From: Tachypleus tridentatus
Lineage: Eukaryota; Arthropoda; Merostomata; Xiphosura; Limulidae
NCBI RefSeq assembly: GCF_004210375.1
Contig: NC_134829.1
Coordinates: forward strand, 24,630,034-24,694,033
Direction: 5' to 3'
DNA length: 64,000 nucleotides
The position numbers were made by a program, and so were the translations under genes. Under the pieces are notes generated by a model. The model saw nothing but the letters and a program-made list of their open reading frames with translations, ran no database searches and was not told the origin of the DNA. Positions 23,428 to 36,355 of this stretch are shown piece after piece; the first letter of the stretch is position 1, and the number at the start of each line of letters is the position of its first letter.

Positions 23428-23700
23428 GGACCAGCATGGCCAGGTGATTAGGGCGTTCCACTCGGATCTGAGGGTCGTGGGTTCAAATCTCCATCACACC
23501 AAACATGCCAGCTCTGTCAGCCATTGGAGCGTTTAATCTAACTGTCAATCATACTATTAGTTGGTAAAATAGTAGCTCAAGAGTTGGCGATGAGTGGTGA
23601 TGACTAGCTGCTTTCCCTCTAGTCTTACACTGCTAAATTGAGGACGGCTAGCTCAAATAGCCGTCGTATAGCTTTGCGAGAAATTCAAACCAAACCAAAC
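23428..23700 (+). mobile_element. SINE-A, full length
   Basis: GGACCAGCATGGCCAGGTGA head, full body, tail GCTTTGCGAGAAATTC and an (AAACC)n end. It carries more substitutions than most copies. Confidence 0.9.
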
Positions 23701-24170
23701 CAAAACCTAGACTACAGATAACTTGTCTGACGAATAATGGGGACTTGACTGTTCTATAGCGTGTCCACAGCCTCAAAGTTCGGAAAGCATTTTTTGCAAC
23801 AACGGACCATGAACCATGAATGCTAGAATTCATAGTTAGTTTTGACATTTTTCCTTTAATTCGTGTTTATGTCTCTTTCCATCAACTACCAAATCTACAA
23901 GTATTGTAGATCAAAGACTGAATCGTATTTTGAAGTTTTTGTTTTGTTTTCTGTTACTTTTTCAGAACGTATATAAAATAGAGCAATTCTTCGTGGAACT
24001 CTTAACAAACATTTTATGCCAGGATTACTTTTAATTTGATATGGGATCGAAATGTATATTTAGATGAGGAAGACTTAGGAACTTTCTTAACATTGTTTCG
24101 ACTTAACTGATTTTACAAAGAAATTCGGTTTCATTATTCCAGATAAAATTTTATTAAACACCAACCAGAT

Positions 24171-24421
24171 GGTGCGGCATGGCCAGGTGGTTAGGGTGCT
24201 GGACTCGCAATCTGATGGTCGCGTGTTAGAATGCACATCTCACAAAACATACCTACCTTTTCAGTGGTGGGGACGTAACAAAGTTACGGTTAATCGCACT
24301 CAACAGTTGGCGGTGGGTGTTGATGACTAACTGCCTTTTTTCTAGTCTTACACTGCTAAATTAGGGACGGCTAGCGCAGATAGCCCTCGTGTATTTGTGC
24401 GCGAATTTCTAAACAAACCAA
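24171..24421 (+). mobile_element. SINE-A, body deletion
   Basis: GGTGCGGCATGGCCAGGTGG head. The TAAAAGAGTAGCCCAAGAG portion is deleted. The tail TAGCGCAGATAGCCCTCGTG is intact. Confidence 0.88.
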
Positions 24422-25220
24422 ACGGATATTAAAGAAGAAAAAGAGATCTCGAGTTTCCAGGTAATCGTGTCAACTTTTTACGGAATTTGCAAGTAGTCCC
24501 CTTCAGAACTTCCTTTTTATATCATCTTCCATGGGATATCAGCCAATCCCTGGGGCAAGTATCAGTAGTTTCACACGAGGTGTTAGTAGTTTCACCACTT
24601 CAGGGCAACTTCGTCAGTCGTTAAGTGATCCATTTAGTGGTTGCCGTTTAACCCTACAAATGACGCAAAATTCATGAACTCACTAGTCTTCAATTTAGCC
24701 TCACTGAGCTGATCCACACTCCTCATTAGGTTTAACTGTTTAACCATATTTATACTTTCCATATGTTGTTTATCATCCAAGACAAGTAACGTAATTTGCC
24801 TTTTTTATACATTATTCAATAGTAAATTTATAAGCAGCGATTCATGAGCACAATGTTCTATTAACACATGTAAAAAGCTTTCTTACGTATAAAAATGCTT
24901 ATGCTTATAAGTTTCTGTTTATTAATTTACTGTTGTGTTAGCAAAATGTGCCTCAGTACACGCGTGTACTTCGATTTTCGATTGTCACAGAACTAAACCC
25001 AACTAATATTTCTTGTTTAACCATATTGGTAATTTCCTCGTGTTGTTTAAACAATTGTCATACAAGTGACTCTAGCTTATGTTTCATGTTTAACTCTGCT
25101 GTTACTTTCCTCAAAGTCAGGTTATCAACAAGTTTGTTTAACCCTCTTCATACTTTTCTTGCGTTATCAGCCAACATTTTTAACTCTATTCAGACTTTTC
25201 TCACGTTATTAACTAATATG

Positions 25221-25498
25221 TTTGATTGTTTGTTTTTGAATTTCGCACAAAGCTACTCGAGGGCTGTCTGTGCTAGCCGTCCCTAATTTAGCAGTGTAAG
25301 ACCAGAGAGAAGGCAGCTAGTCATCACCACCCACCGCCAACTCTTGGGCTACTCTTTTACCAACGAATAGTGAGATTGACCGTTACATTATAACGTCCCC
25401 ACGGCTGAAAGGGCGAGCATGTTTAGTGTAACGGGGATTCGAACCTGCGACCCTAAAATTACGAGTCGAGCGTCTTAACCATCTGGCTATGCCGAGCC
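25221..25498 (-). mobile_element. SINE-A, full length
   Basis: Runs from TTTGAATTTCGCACAAAGCT to CTGGCTATGCCGAGCC. It directly abuts the 48-bp minisatellite on its head side. Confidence 0.92.
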
Positions 25499-25506
25499 TG
25501 GTGAGG

Positions 25507-26032
25507 CATGAAAACTTGTTTATCAAATCATTCACAGGTATTTTATATGTAAATAAGTAAAACTTGTTTATCAAATCATTCACAGGTATTTTATATGTAA
25601 ATAAGTAAAACTTGTTTATCAAATCATTCACAGGTATTTTATATGTAAATAAGTAAAACTTGTTTATCAAATCATTCACAGGTATTTTATATGTAAATAA
25701 GCAAAACTTGTTTATCAAATCATTCACAGGTATTTTATATGTAAATAAGTAAAACTTGTTTATCAAATAATTTACACGTATTTCACAGGTAAAGAATAAA
25801 AAGTTGATTATCAAATCATTCACAGATCTTTTATAAGTAAATAATGAAAAATTGTTTGTCAAATTGTTTACAGGTATTTCACGGGTAAGTAATGAAAACT
25901 TGTTTATCAAATTATTTACAGGTCTTTTGCATGTAAAGAATGAAAAGTTTTGTTTTATCAAATCATTCACAGGTATTTGATAAGTAAATAATATGAACTT
26001 GTTTGTCAAATCATTCACAGGTCTTTCATATT
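25507..26032. repeat. 48-bp minisatellite, about 11 copies
   Basis: Unit AAAACTTGTTTATCAAATCA then TTCACAGGTATTTTATATGT then AAATAAGT. The first five copies are nearly identical at 48-bp spacing and the rest are increasingly diverged. As 48 is divisible by 3, the minus strand shows a spurious ORF with a 16-residue period (25383-26018) that reads on into the SINE. Non-coding. Confidence 0.93.
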
Positions 26033-26039
26033 AATGCTT

Positions 26040-27560
26040 TTGTTTTTACCTGCAGAAAATCAAACAGCTTTTGCATGAACTCATTGTGATTTATCTCTTG
26101 CCAAAAACATCATAATTAATTTTTTTAAACTTGAATTTGTCGTTTCTTATAGCAGTACAGTTTCATTCTGTGTTAATTTTCTGTTTTTAAATGCTGGAAA
26201 CTATAATTTAATTTTAATTATATACATAAGAATAGATTTGTTTTAATAATTAATATTTGAAATGCTGTTATCGATAATTGAGATTAGCATTTCATTAACA
26301 GAAAATGGAAATTGCTTTTATAATAAACGAGGTAAAAATTACTATAACAAGGGTTAAAACTTTTAACTCTAGTAGCGGTTGTGGTGGTATTATTTCAATA
26401 ATTAGAAACTGTTTTACCATTTTTAGTAGAATATACTTTCTTCAGAAGCGGGGATTATAATCTCGTTTAGAATATCAGACTATTTCTAGTACAGTGTTTT
26501 TTTAATACGAAAATGGTTAGTTTAATTTTTAGTATAGTAACAACTTATTTTATTGTGAGGAGCAATTAGCTTCATCCATAATACTGAAAACGTAGGTTTT
26601 AACTGGATTTCAAGTTGAAATAAGCATAGCAACAAAAACAAACAGTTGCAAGCTATAATGGAGACGTCTGTATTATGAACAATTCTTTTTTGAAACTATA
26701 CAAACGCACCTGGGCCTTATGTTCTGCGTCAGAAACAAGCATAGAGGGTTTCTAAACGATTTTCACTGTGACGTCACTGCCCCCAGATGGATGGCTTGTT
26801 TTCTTCCCATTTGTACAAAAACTGCTGTAGAGATGATACAGATGTTAAAGTAAACATAACACCTATTTTTGTTTGATTCATAAAAATTTATAATTGGAAT
26901 AACCTAAATGGCGACACCCAAAAGTTTATCAATATTTGTAAAATTATGCGTGATTTATAATGAGGTTAAATGAAAAAATATGCTTCCTTCTTTTTAACTG
27001 AAGTTTTATAAATCGATATGACGTCACTACTTATTGAAAGAGTTACAAACAACAGATTACTGAACTTAGCCATCGTTGTTTATTCGTTTTATCAGTAGAT
27101 ATGTGTGTGTGCTAGTTTGGAAGGCCGGGTTGTTTGTAGATAAAGACTGGAATTGTTTATATAGCATACTGTGAAGAATATTGTCTTGTTAGAGCACAGA
27201 TGTACAGCTCGCTTATTAAAGTTCATGTGCAGTAAAACGATAAGTAATGTCAATCATTGAAGTGTTTGATCAATAAATAATCTCATCTTAGGTCAAAAGG
27301 TTCCTCCTTGTTATTGTTGTTATCTCATATCGTGCTCAGTGTGATCATATGTTTTTGGTTTTCCATACGCTATCTAATCTGCATGTTTCAACTATATATA
27401 GATATATTACCTGCCTACTTTCACAAAGCTTCATTTGAACATTTTGTAACCAAAAAACTTTTACTTTATCAATATTGTTGTAGTTGCTTATAGATTTTAA
27501 TGTATGAAGTCCATATTAAGATAAAATACAGCTACAATGTCTGTAAATACATAGCTAAAT
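26040..27560. other. Non-coding stretch
   Basis: AT-rich sequence without recognisable repeats, motifs or coding potential. ORFs here are short and random. Confidence 0.5.
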
Positions 27561-27566
27561 CGACAA

Positions 27567-27645
27567 GATCGCCGAAAGGAAATCAAGCTGTCCTAAACGT
27601 TTCGAATAAATTACGTATTTCTCTTCAGGTCCTGGCGAAGGTCAT
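27567..27645 (-). ncRNA. Hammerhead-like motif, Penelope-type relic
   Basis: On the minus strand: CTGAAGA (27628-27622), an imperfect stem in GAAATACGTAATTTATTC, then GAAAC (27103-type box at 27603-27599). An outer TCGCC/GGCGA pair at 27636-27632 and 27573-27569 could form the long helix I. The order matches a hammerhead, but stem II has a bulge and the cleavage site is not clear. Confidence 0.4.
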
Positions 27646-28377
27646 TTGATCGAAAATTTAACTGCATAATTTGTTTTCCTTTACAACAACTTAATCCATT
27701 GCATATTAAGATTTTCATGTTTACGATTTACTAAAATTTCTTGAACGAATGTTTTTAACTATTTTACCTTCCAACATTAACATTTTAACCCTGTAATTTC
27801 TGGTAGACTACTGAAGTTATTTGTCATTTCTGACCAGTACGTTCTAAAGTGACGTTTTCGCATTCATATTAACTGATTACATACACAACATTCTAGTTGT
27901 TACTATACAGAAAGCACCTACCTGTTCATTTTAAGAACTATTATGGATGGACGCTCGTCTTACGCTTTTTCTCTCATTTCCCACTTCTCCAAATTCTTAA
28001 CAACAAAAAGGCATAGATTTGTTTTGCTTTCATATGCTTTTTTTTTAGTTTATTCTATTTACACAAAGGCCTTAAGAGATAATTTTCGGAACATTCGTAT
28101 GGGGGCAGTCGAAGTTAAGTTTCTTATAGTTCGTGCGACGAGATCTTCTAGTGACTAACTGTATGTAAATATGCACATTTTTAACACACCTATCCTCATA
28201 TGGCGTTGTTGATTACCAAAGTACACAACAAAACCTAATTATTGTGTGGTTCTTCCACACTTTGTTCATATGTATAAAACTTAAATTTTACGATTTTGTA
28301 TACAAGAAAAACAGTGCATAATGAGAATCACAGATTATATTTCGACCATTATTATTTTAAGTACTCTTTTAGCTTGG

Positions 28378-28646
28378 TTTATTTTGAATTTCGCACAAAT
28401 CTACACGAGGGCTATCTGCGCTAGCCGTCCCCAATTTAGCAGTGTAAGACTAGAGGGAAAACACCTAGTCATCACCATCTACCGTCAACTCTTGGGCTAC
28501 TCTTTTACCACCTACTAGTGGGATTGACCATCACGTTATAACGCCCCCACGGCTGAAATGGCGAGCATGTTTAGTGTGATAGGAATTCGAACCCGCGACC
28601 CTCGGATTACGAGTCGAGTGCCTTAACCACCTGGCCATGCCAGGCC
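28378..28646 (-). mobile_element. SINE-A, full length
   Basis: Runs from TTTGAATTTCGCACAAATCT to CTGGCCATGCCAGGCC, with an intact B box (AATTCGAACCCGCGACC on this strand). Confidence 0.92.
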
Positions 28647-29101
28647 AGTACTTTTTTTTACGCAAGATAATTTAAAAGTCCTGTTAAAATTATTCTTCTT
28701 TAGAATGATATGTACGAATAAAATAACTCTTGCAAAACATCTGTGTATAGTTTATAAAGGAATATATACAACTCTCTACGAAAGATATATTGTTTCAAGC
28801 TTTACGACCGGCTGTATTTAATTGTGCTTATGGCTTTTTGTATCACGCTTAATAAAACGATTTGGCCGAGAATGGAATGACTTTGTTTTTTTTTCATTTT
28901 TTGTGCAAGATAACAGATAAGGCATAGCTTGGCGAGAAAAGCACGTGAACGGAAATTAGACGAAACCGTAAACAACTTAACTCTTGGGTTGACCTAGATA
29001 ACTAATGGTAGAGGAAAGGTGAGTTAGAACGAGGGCGCTACACGTAATGTCTGGATAAATATTATGCATCACTGTTCAGATCTAAATTTTCTTTCAACAA
29101 A

Positions 29102-29367
29102 TAAGGCATGGCCAAGCGTATTAAGGCGTGCGACTCGTAATCTGAGGGTCGCGGGTTCGCATCCCCGTCGCGCCAAACATGCTCGCCCTTTCAGCCGTGG
29201 GGGCGTTATAATGTGACGGTCCATCCCACTATTCGTTGGTAAAGAGTAGCCCAAGAGTTAGTGGTGAGTGGTGATGACCAGCTGCCTTCCCTCTAGTCTT
29301 ACACTGCTAAATTAGGGACGGCTAGCACAGATAGTCCTCGTGTAGATTTGTGCGAAATTCAAAAAAC
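29102..29367 (+). mobile_element. SINE-A, subfamily A2
   Basis: Shares GGCCAAGCGTATTAAGGCGT and GTCGCGCCAAACATG with the copies at 11419 and 51891 rather than the common GGTGGTTAAGGCG / CACACCAAACATG. Confidence 0.92.
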
Positions 29368-29507
29368 AAAAAAAATTCAACAAATAATTTCAGTGCATAA
29401 AAAGTATTTCAGTTTCAAGTATTTCAAGATTAAAAGCAGAAACGTAACATGCTTTCAGTCTTCTTATTATACGTTAAAATAACAATTACTTTATATTCAC
29501 CTGTGTT

Positions 29508-29625
29508 TGTTTCTTATTGCAAAGGCACATCGGGCGATATATTGTGTCCACCGATGGGAATCGAACCCCTGATCTTAGCGTTATAAATCCATAGAGTTAG
29601 TGCCATCCCACCAGAATAAAGGGGC
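29508..29625 (-). mobile_element. SINE-B
   Basis: TTCTTATTGCAAAGGCACAT then CGGGCGATAT, followed by GGGAATCGAACCCCTGATC (B-box complement) and ATAAATCCATAGA. This is the SINE-B order on the minus strand, diverged. Confidence 0.75.
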
Positions 29626-29634
29626 ATAATGTGG

Positions 29635-29840
29635 TTTGGTTTGTTTTGAATTTCGCGCAAAGCTACACGAGGACTGTCTGCGCTAGCCGTCCCTGATTTA
29701 GCAGTGTAAGACAAGAGAGAAGGCAGCTAGTCATTACCACTCACCGCCAACTGTTGGGATACTATCTTACCAACGAATAGTGGGATTGACTATCACATTA
29801 TAACGCCCCCACGGCTGAAAGGGCGAGCATGTTTGATGTG
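29635..29840 (-). mobile_element. SINE-A lacking the tRNA head
   Basis: Tail and body present, ending at GGCGAGCATGTTTGATGTG. The head expected beyond that is missing. Confidence 0.88.
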
Positions 29841-30139
29841 CCCATCAGGGGACTCCACAATGTTCACAGATTACTGACACCCATCAATTCTATCTCTATA
29901 TTTACCTAATCAAGTTTTCGTGTGAAAAACGTGTAATAGATTCTCAGTTTTCTTCACATCTTAGCAAACTAAAATATTCTACAAACAAAATTTGTGTAAT
30001 CAATATGTAAATAAAGGATAACTGTACAGATTAATTTTACACCTTTTAAGAGCAGGGGAACAGGATTTAGCTGACTTGTTAAAATACAGTATTTTTTTTC
30101 TATTTAGGATTGTTTTTTTAACACTTCCGTCATAAATTT

Positions 30140-30255
30140 ATTGTTGTTGTTAAACACAAAGCTATGCAATGGGCTGTTCGTGATTTACCCAACGTGGATA
30201 TCGAAACTCAGTTTTAGTGTTATAAAGCTACTGACTTACCGCTGAGTCCCAGGGA
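30140..30255 (-). mobile_element. SINE-C, degenerate
   Basis: AAACACAAAGCTATGCAATG, GGATATCGAAACTCAGTTTT and CTTACCGCTGAGTCCCAGGG follow the SINE-C order with several substitutions. Confidence 0.7.
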
Positions 30256-30663
30256 AGGGGGAAGTTGAACTCATAAAGATGTTAATAAAAAATGTTGAGT
30301 TTTATATCTGACGTCACCACTATAGCTTTTGACAGATATGTACAAATTATTTTCAGAATACACCGACTCTCCCCTCAGTCCTTGCTTATCCGATAGATCA
30401 GAACTATTCGAAAACAAAGCGATTTCATCCGACCCCAATTAACCCCACAAAAGGCAAACTATCAGATCCAACCGCTATTCAGATATGAGTAATAAAAGCC
30501 CAACTACTCGTGATGATCTAACGTAATGAAAAATAAACAAAAAATGTCTATGGCCATGACGATTATTTCAGCTAACCTATCAATGACAGGCGTCTTAATC
30601 ATGTGACACAGATCAACCTGTAACTTTTTTGGTGTGAATGTATGTGCTCTTGCAAACTCTCTC

Positions 30664-30929
30664 TTGTTTTTGAATTTCGCGCAAAGCTACACGAGGAATA
30701 TCTACGCTAGCCTTCTCCGATTAGGTTCTGAAAGAGAAGTGAACCAGTCATCACCACCCACCACCAACTCTTGGGCTTCTCTCTTATCAACGAATAGTTG
30801 GATTGACCATAATCTCATAACACCCCCATGGCTGAAAAGGTGAGCATGTTTGGTGTAACGGGGATTCAAACCCGCGACTCTCAGGTTACGAGTTCAGCGC
30901 TCTAACTACCTGGTTGGTCATGCTGGGCC
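30664..30929 (-). mobile_element. SINE-A, diverged
   Basis: Runs from TTTGAATTTCGCGCAAAGCT to GGTTGGTCATGCTGGGCC, with the CTAATTTAGCAGTG block replaced by a diverged sequence. Confidence 0.88.
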
Positions 30930-31339
30930 GCAAATTCTCTCTCTAGTACACACACGATTTATTCTCGATGTTTCAACAGTTACTTTTGAAGGACTAATAA
31001 ACCTTTATTTTCAAATAAAAGTAACTTTGAGGTAACTCCAAAAGACCTGATATTAGCTTGTTAGATTTAGGTATAAATCAATCAGGTTGTCAATTCGGTG
31101 TATATCAACACTAAGTTTTAAACATTTAAATTGACTCCAATAAACTCAGCAAAAACAATCATTTTATTCTATTGTAAGGTTATCTTTTTTTCTTTGCCTA
31201 TATAGTCCAGTTTGTACAAATGTTTGGCATAATAATGTATTATATCGTGACAGAAGATTCAATTCTTAATATCTATCTTTTGAAGTTATTAATATTGTCT
31301 GGATAATTTATAATTTCACTACGGTTAATGTAGCCTGAA

Positions 31340-31505
31340 AATTGTTGTTGTTTTTTCGTACTGCTGAGCCCTCCGAGGGGAATCGAACCCCTGATCTTAG
31401 GGTTGGAAATCCGTAGACTTTGGTTTGGAAAACTACATTATGGGCTAACTGTGCTCTGCCCGTCACAGGTATCGAAAGCCTATGTTTTAATATCGTAAGC
31501 TTGCT
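31340..31505 (-). mobile_element. SINE-B fragment joined to SINE-C fragment
   Basis: 31362-31415 has GAGGGGAATCGAACCCCTGA (SINE-B head). From 31425, ACTACATTATGGGCTAACTG and TGCTCTGCCCGTCACAGGTA are SINE-C tail and head. Both parts are incomplete. Confidence 0.6.
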
Positions 31506-31509
31506 GATC

Positions 31510-34500
31510 TAATATAAAACAAACTTTTAACTTATGTTAATTTATGAAAGAAACTATACAGAATGTTATAACGAACGAACAAGTTTTGAGAACATAGAGA
31601 TTGTTTGTTTTTTTAGAAACCTTCTGTCAAATAAAACATTTTGGAACAGTCTGAAAAGCCGCTAGATATCTTGAGAACAATATATCGTTACTCAGGTTTT
31701 AAAACATTCGACGAAATCGGAGCTATTTCAGTTCAATACTGAAAAACGGGTCTTTATCTGGGCGAGGAGTGTAGAAAACATGCTTCTATTAAATTATTTA
31801 ATATTCAAATGTTATCTCTGTCCACGTTCGAATGTTTTATCCTCACGTTTAATATAATAACACTTTAAAAGTTACCAGAGTTCAATATTAACTCGTTCTA
31901 TGTAAAAATTATCAAATTAATCTTGTACCTAATAAGAAACAGTATCTTTTTTTCGCCAGGTAATTCCATTTCCTATAATTATATATATATAATTATAGTA
32001 TTCTTAGTTTTAGGCAAGTTTCTTTTTTGTCAGACATGAATTTCCCAAACAAAATATTGTTGGCATCGAGTCTAAAACATTCTGGTCTTCGAAGATAAAA
32101 ATCTAGTGTTTTAAAAAAATAATAACAACAACCCTTATTTATATTTTAACTGTATTATAAAGTGCAGAGTTGACGCTCCTGTGATCATTTGTCTGAAAAC
32201 AGGACAACTAGTCGGCAGGAAGAAGAAATAGGTCACACAGAGGGCTCTGACCTGTTGTTTGCCAGTTTCGCACGTGGCGCTTTAAATAGCGGTTCAACAC
32301 ACGCGCTGTTGAATCGATCGTGAGGGAAGCGAGGGCAGGTTGTTTACATCGAAGCCCTTAGTAGCAAGAACTCCTTCCATGAATAGATTGTTTTATCGAT
32401 TTTTAGCTACCAAAGATCTCTGTTACTACCTCTCTCTATTCGTATTATAATATGTCACTAAACACGAAATGCAATTACCCATGTATGAATAAGTCTATTA
32501 AACCGCACCAGATGGCGCCATGTACAGGAGTAATATTGTATACACACGCACTCGTCCTTACTGTCAAGCAAAATATTCCTCGACCCCTTACACACTTGTC
32601 AAAACTTATATGACTTATTCAACTTCATACATTAAAGACACTCCTGCATTGTTTTCTTAAAATGGTTGATAAACTTCGTTTTAACAAAATTTTGTTTAAT
32701 ACAAAACCGTTTGGTCCTGTCGCTATTATCCGTAAAGTTTAATGTGATCGTCGGTGATGTCCCGACATAATTTAATAGTAGACATTTAAAACAATGTTGG
32801 CCAATTAATTTGCTGTAAACTTCATAATATACTTGTATTAAAATCAAACATCAGTGGATTAATATCAAATAAAGTTTAACGATAGCAACAACAGAATTCG
32901 TGTAGTATTGTATTCACACTTCGACAAACAATTACCACCAAAATGTTTATTTCAAGCTTCAAATTTGAAGTTCAGACCATACAAGGAATGTTGCAAACGT
33001 GTTAACAGAATACATAACGAAATTCGTTCTCCGAAGTGAATAAAGAAAAACTTAACAAAATACAAACAAAAATTCACAATTTACTGGAAGGTCCCTAACA
33101 AGATTCAAGGCAACCTCTTGCATATTTGAGAACGTGTATAATAACGTTTCTCCCGTCCGTGTGCCGTCAAGGCTGCTTGCTAAGCCGGTAGGTAAACGAT
33201 TCAAAAGTAACCTTGGTTTCTTTTTAACAAAACATTCATTAGAACAAATTTAAATTAATAAACTCACTGGTTTGAATTCATAAACTAAGAAAAAAACATA
33301 CGCTTTCGTTTCAAAAATGTTGAAATACAAGACAGAACAAATACTTCTCAATAAGTTTGATTTTTAAAATAATTTTATATTATTTCACTTTCGCAAGGCT
33401 ACATTTTAATTTTACAATAAACCAATAAATAACAGGATTGCAAACAGGGTTTATTGAAGCAAAATACTCATCTATACAGCTAACTGTTAAAAATCGATTA
33501 TACGAAAAGCTGGCATTTAAAGAAATGTGCTGAAATCGCCGGCCGGTTCAGTATTCCTTCACTGACAAAAACTACACGTGCCTAACCTCTTTGGCAAGGA
33601 GAAAAAATTGGCAAGGTTCCAAAAGTTGTTTACCTCGAACGAGGAGACACAATTGAGAACGCCACCTATCGTTCCAGATAAGAGTGGTTCTGTCACGTAG
33701 TCTTTCCAGCACGTGCACTGCTTGCCGGTTTGTTTACCTCTACATTTATACACCACACCCCAAAACCCAGATGCTGCCTGGTCAATTAATTATTGTTTTT
33801 AATAGTACTAAAATATGAAAACAAGTTATTAGTAGTCTTACATTTCAATGTTTAAACATACAGTATACAATAAAACAATGCAGAAGAAACTTTTAAGCTT
33901 CAAAACAGAAATAAATGTAAACACAGATTACATAATTTCATATAAACTGCCTTAGTTTAATCACACAGCCACGAACCACTGAATTAAACTAACATGACAC
34001 AAATATTTAATGTTTGTTATTTTCAACTTACCATTCCCACAAATAGACTGTAGCTATAAATGTCAGATTTATTACATTTACTGAATGACAGTTAATAATT
34101 CTGGCAAAAAAAAAAAAACAGTTCACTTAAGCTCTTGCGTTGTTTTTACGTGTGAAAAAAACAGAATAAGCTGGTCTACACTAGTTATTGTAGTACGCAG
34201 TATCTTTTCACTAATAAAAATTTTACACAGATTTTAAGCGTTGCTTATTAACATACACAAAAGCTTAACACTGTCAAGAAACGAAAAACACCCCTACCAA
34301 CGTAAAAGATCTCCATAAACATCTCTTTCAATTTCAAAAACTGTAAGAAAATAATGTAGATATAAGTTACACCGATCTCATCTTTTGGTTTACCGGGACC
34401 AAACCTAATCACGATTGGCTCACATAATGTGTTGTCTACTTACAAGTTGTGCGTATCAATTGTGAGCCAGTTTAAGATTAACATTACATCCATCAAAATG

Positions 34501-35930
34501 TAAACATTATACCGACCTTACTAAAGATCCTAATTTAGCAAAATGCTAATTAGCAAAACACTAACTTACCCTAGCTAGCTTTGCACACACAAAAAAAAAA
34601 GCTGTCACGAGGTAAATACAGACTTCTATCTAACGATATGCTGCATAAAACTACTCAGTTTAACACTTAAGATAACTGTACACAAGCGTTAGACATATTT
34701 CGAAAAACTATAGTTTCACCCTAGTTTGTTTTTTTATTCGAAGTTAAAGCACATCGACAATAACCTTTCAATAACAAGACTGACATACTGAAAACACACG
34801 AACTTTCAAACTAGAATTTTTGATTATTTAAAAAGTGGACCAACGTGAACTGTTAATGTTATCTACCAATATTCAACAAATGATTCTGCACTTATATTTC
34901 TATTTGATATTTCATACATGTGCAAAAAGTAATAGTTAGTGAATAAACCTGTTTTAGGAGCCTGATTAAAACAAATCACTTTACTTAAATAGAACACGTG
35001 GAACTCCTCTTAAGAATATTAAAATTCTATACATTATAAGTTGAAGCAGATTTTATTATAGCAAACATGAACCATTCAAACAGAAATTCCTGAATTTGAC
35101 CCTCACATAACTCTATAAAGAGAGATTAACATATAACAAATTTAGTATTACTTCACTCCGAAATTGTGCACAGTTATTGTACACTAATATTTTTTAGATT
35201 TCCCTACTTCACGTTGTTTGCATATATTACACATTACACTAAGCTAGACCTTAGCCAATTACGCAAAAAGTAGCGTACACTTATGTATTCCAAAAAATTT
35301 GACTTTAAAATGTAAAAAGTATTTCACATTAGAATACCAAACATAAAAAATGCAGAGTAATATCTCAAATGTGATTTACTTTTACGAAAAAAACACAAAT
35401 TAACGTTGTTTAACCTGTTAATGTTACACGCGATATAGCTCTAGCTTAATAACTATACACACACAATACGACTACAACTTACAAGTAAAGCATACGTCAT
35501 TTCGACTTTGTACATGACTACAGCTAGAAATTTGTACTTTTTAATTTTATAAACCACATGCGATTACTGTCTTATCCAATATTATACTTTTATCCTATTT
35601 TCATTTCAGACGGTAATAGCAAAACATCAACACAATCCAGGAATAACTAAGTTTAAAAAAAAACAAAAAACGGTGTTTCAGAATTAAGCCTAATGTTACC
35701 TTCAGTTGGTCAGGTCCTGTAAGCGTAGTTGAAATTAATCAACGATAAAAGTTTGCAATTCAATATGCAAAGTAGCCTGGACACGTGGCAAAGCTAACAG
35801 TTTAATTCAAAATATTAAAACTTCCTGTCAGGAGTTAATAAACATACTATTAACTAAATTCTTGTATTTTTACTAATACTTAAGTCATAGGCGTAAGTCT
35901 AACTGTAACGATTTTTTTTTTTTAAGATAG
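31510..35930. other. Non-coding stretch beyond headcase
   Basis: AT-rich with no supported gene. A small GC-richer patch at 32200-32350 includes CACGTGGCGCTTTAAATAGC, a promoter-like TATA variant without further support. An AT palindrome lies at 31977-31998. Part of the right end may be an extended headcase 3' UTR. Confidence 0.45.
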
Positions 35931-35934
35931 ACTT

Positions 35935-35940
35935 TTTATT
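35935..35940 (-). terminator. Candidate polyadenylation signal for headcase
   Basis: AATAAA on the minus strand, about 415 bp beyond the headcase stop, just after an A-rich stretch on that strand. A plausible 3' UTR end, but other signals may be used further downstream. Confidence 0.35.
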
Positions 35941-36355
35941 GTCTCCATGTATTTATAACGTTGTTTGAAAATCTCGTCCATACCCCTTACTTCAATGGAA
36001 GATTTTCCTTATAATTACAATCATACCTTTTTGCTCAACTAGTTTACAGTACCTTGAATTGAAATAAAATTAATTCAACAATTTAGGCCCTATACAACAT
36101 TCAAAAAGACGAGTGCTTCAGTTTTTACGGACGTAACACAAATTTTCATTGTAATGATAGTCTGCAGTAAACATTTATATTATAATGGAGACTGTAATTG
36201 TAACGTTAAATCTTATACATACTTATCTAAAACCTTAAAAGACGGGCAGACCTAAATTTTGGTATAGCTTACATTAAGTTTATAGTAAGCATAAAACTGA
36301 GATGTAACTTAATCATTATTAAAGGGTTTATCTACTTTTTGTTAAGATTAATATT

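Noticed and set aside
25383-26018. 211-residue ORF with a 16-residue repeat
   Set aside because: Shadow of the 48-bp minisatellite continuing into an antisense SINE-A. No start context or homologue.
32505-32520. CTCF- or YY1-like site (CACCAGATGGCGCCATG)
   Set aside because: Only a partial match to either consensus, and one occurrence carries no weight.
33559-33756. Cys-containing minus-strand ORF
   Set aside because: No recognisable domain, no paired splice sites, AT-rich flanks. Too short to support.
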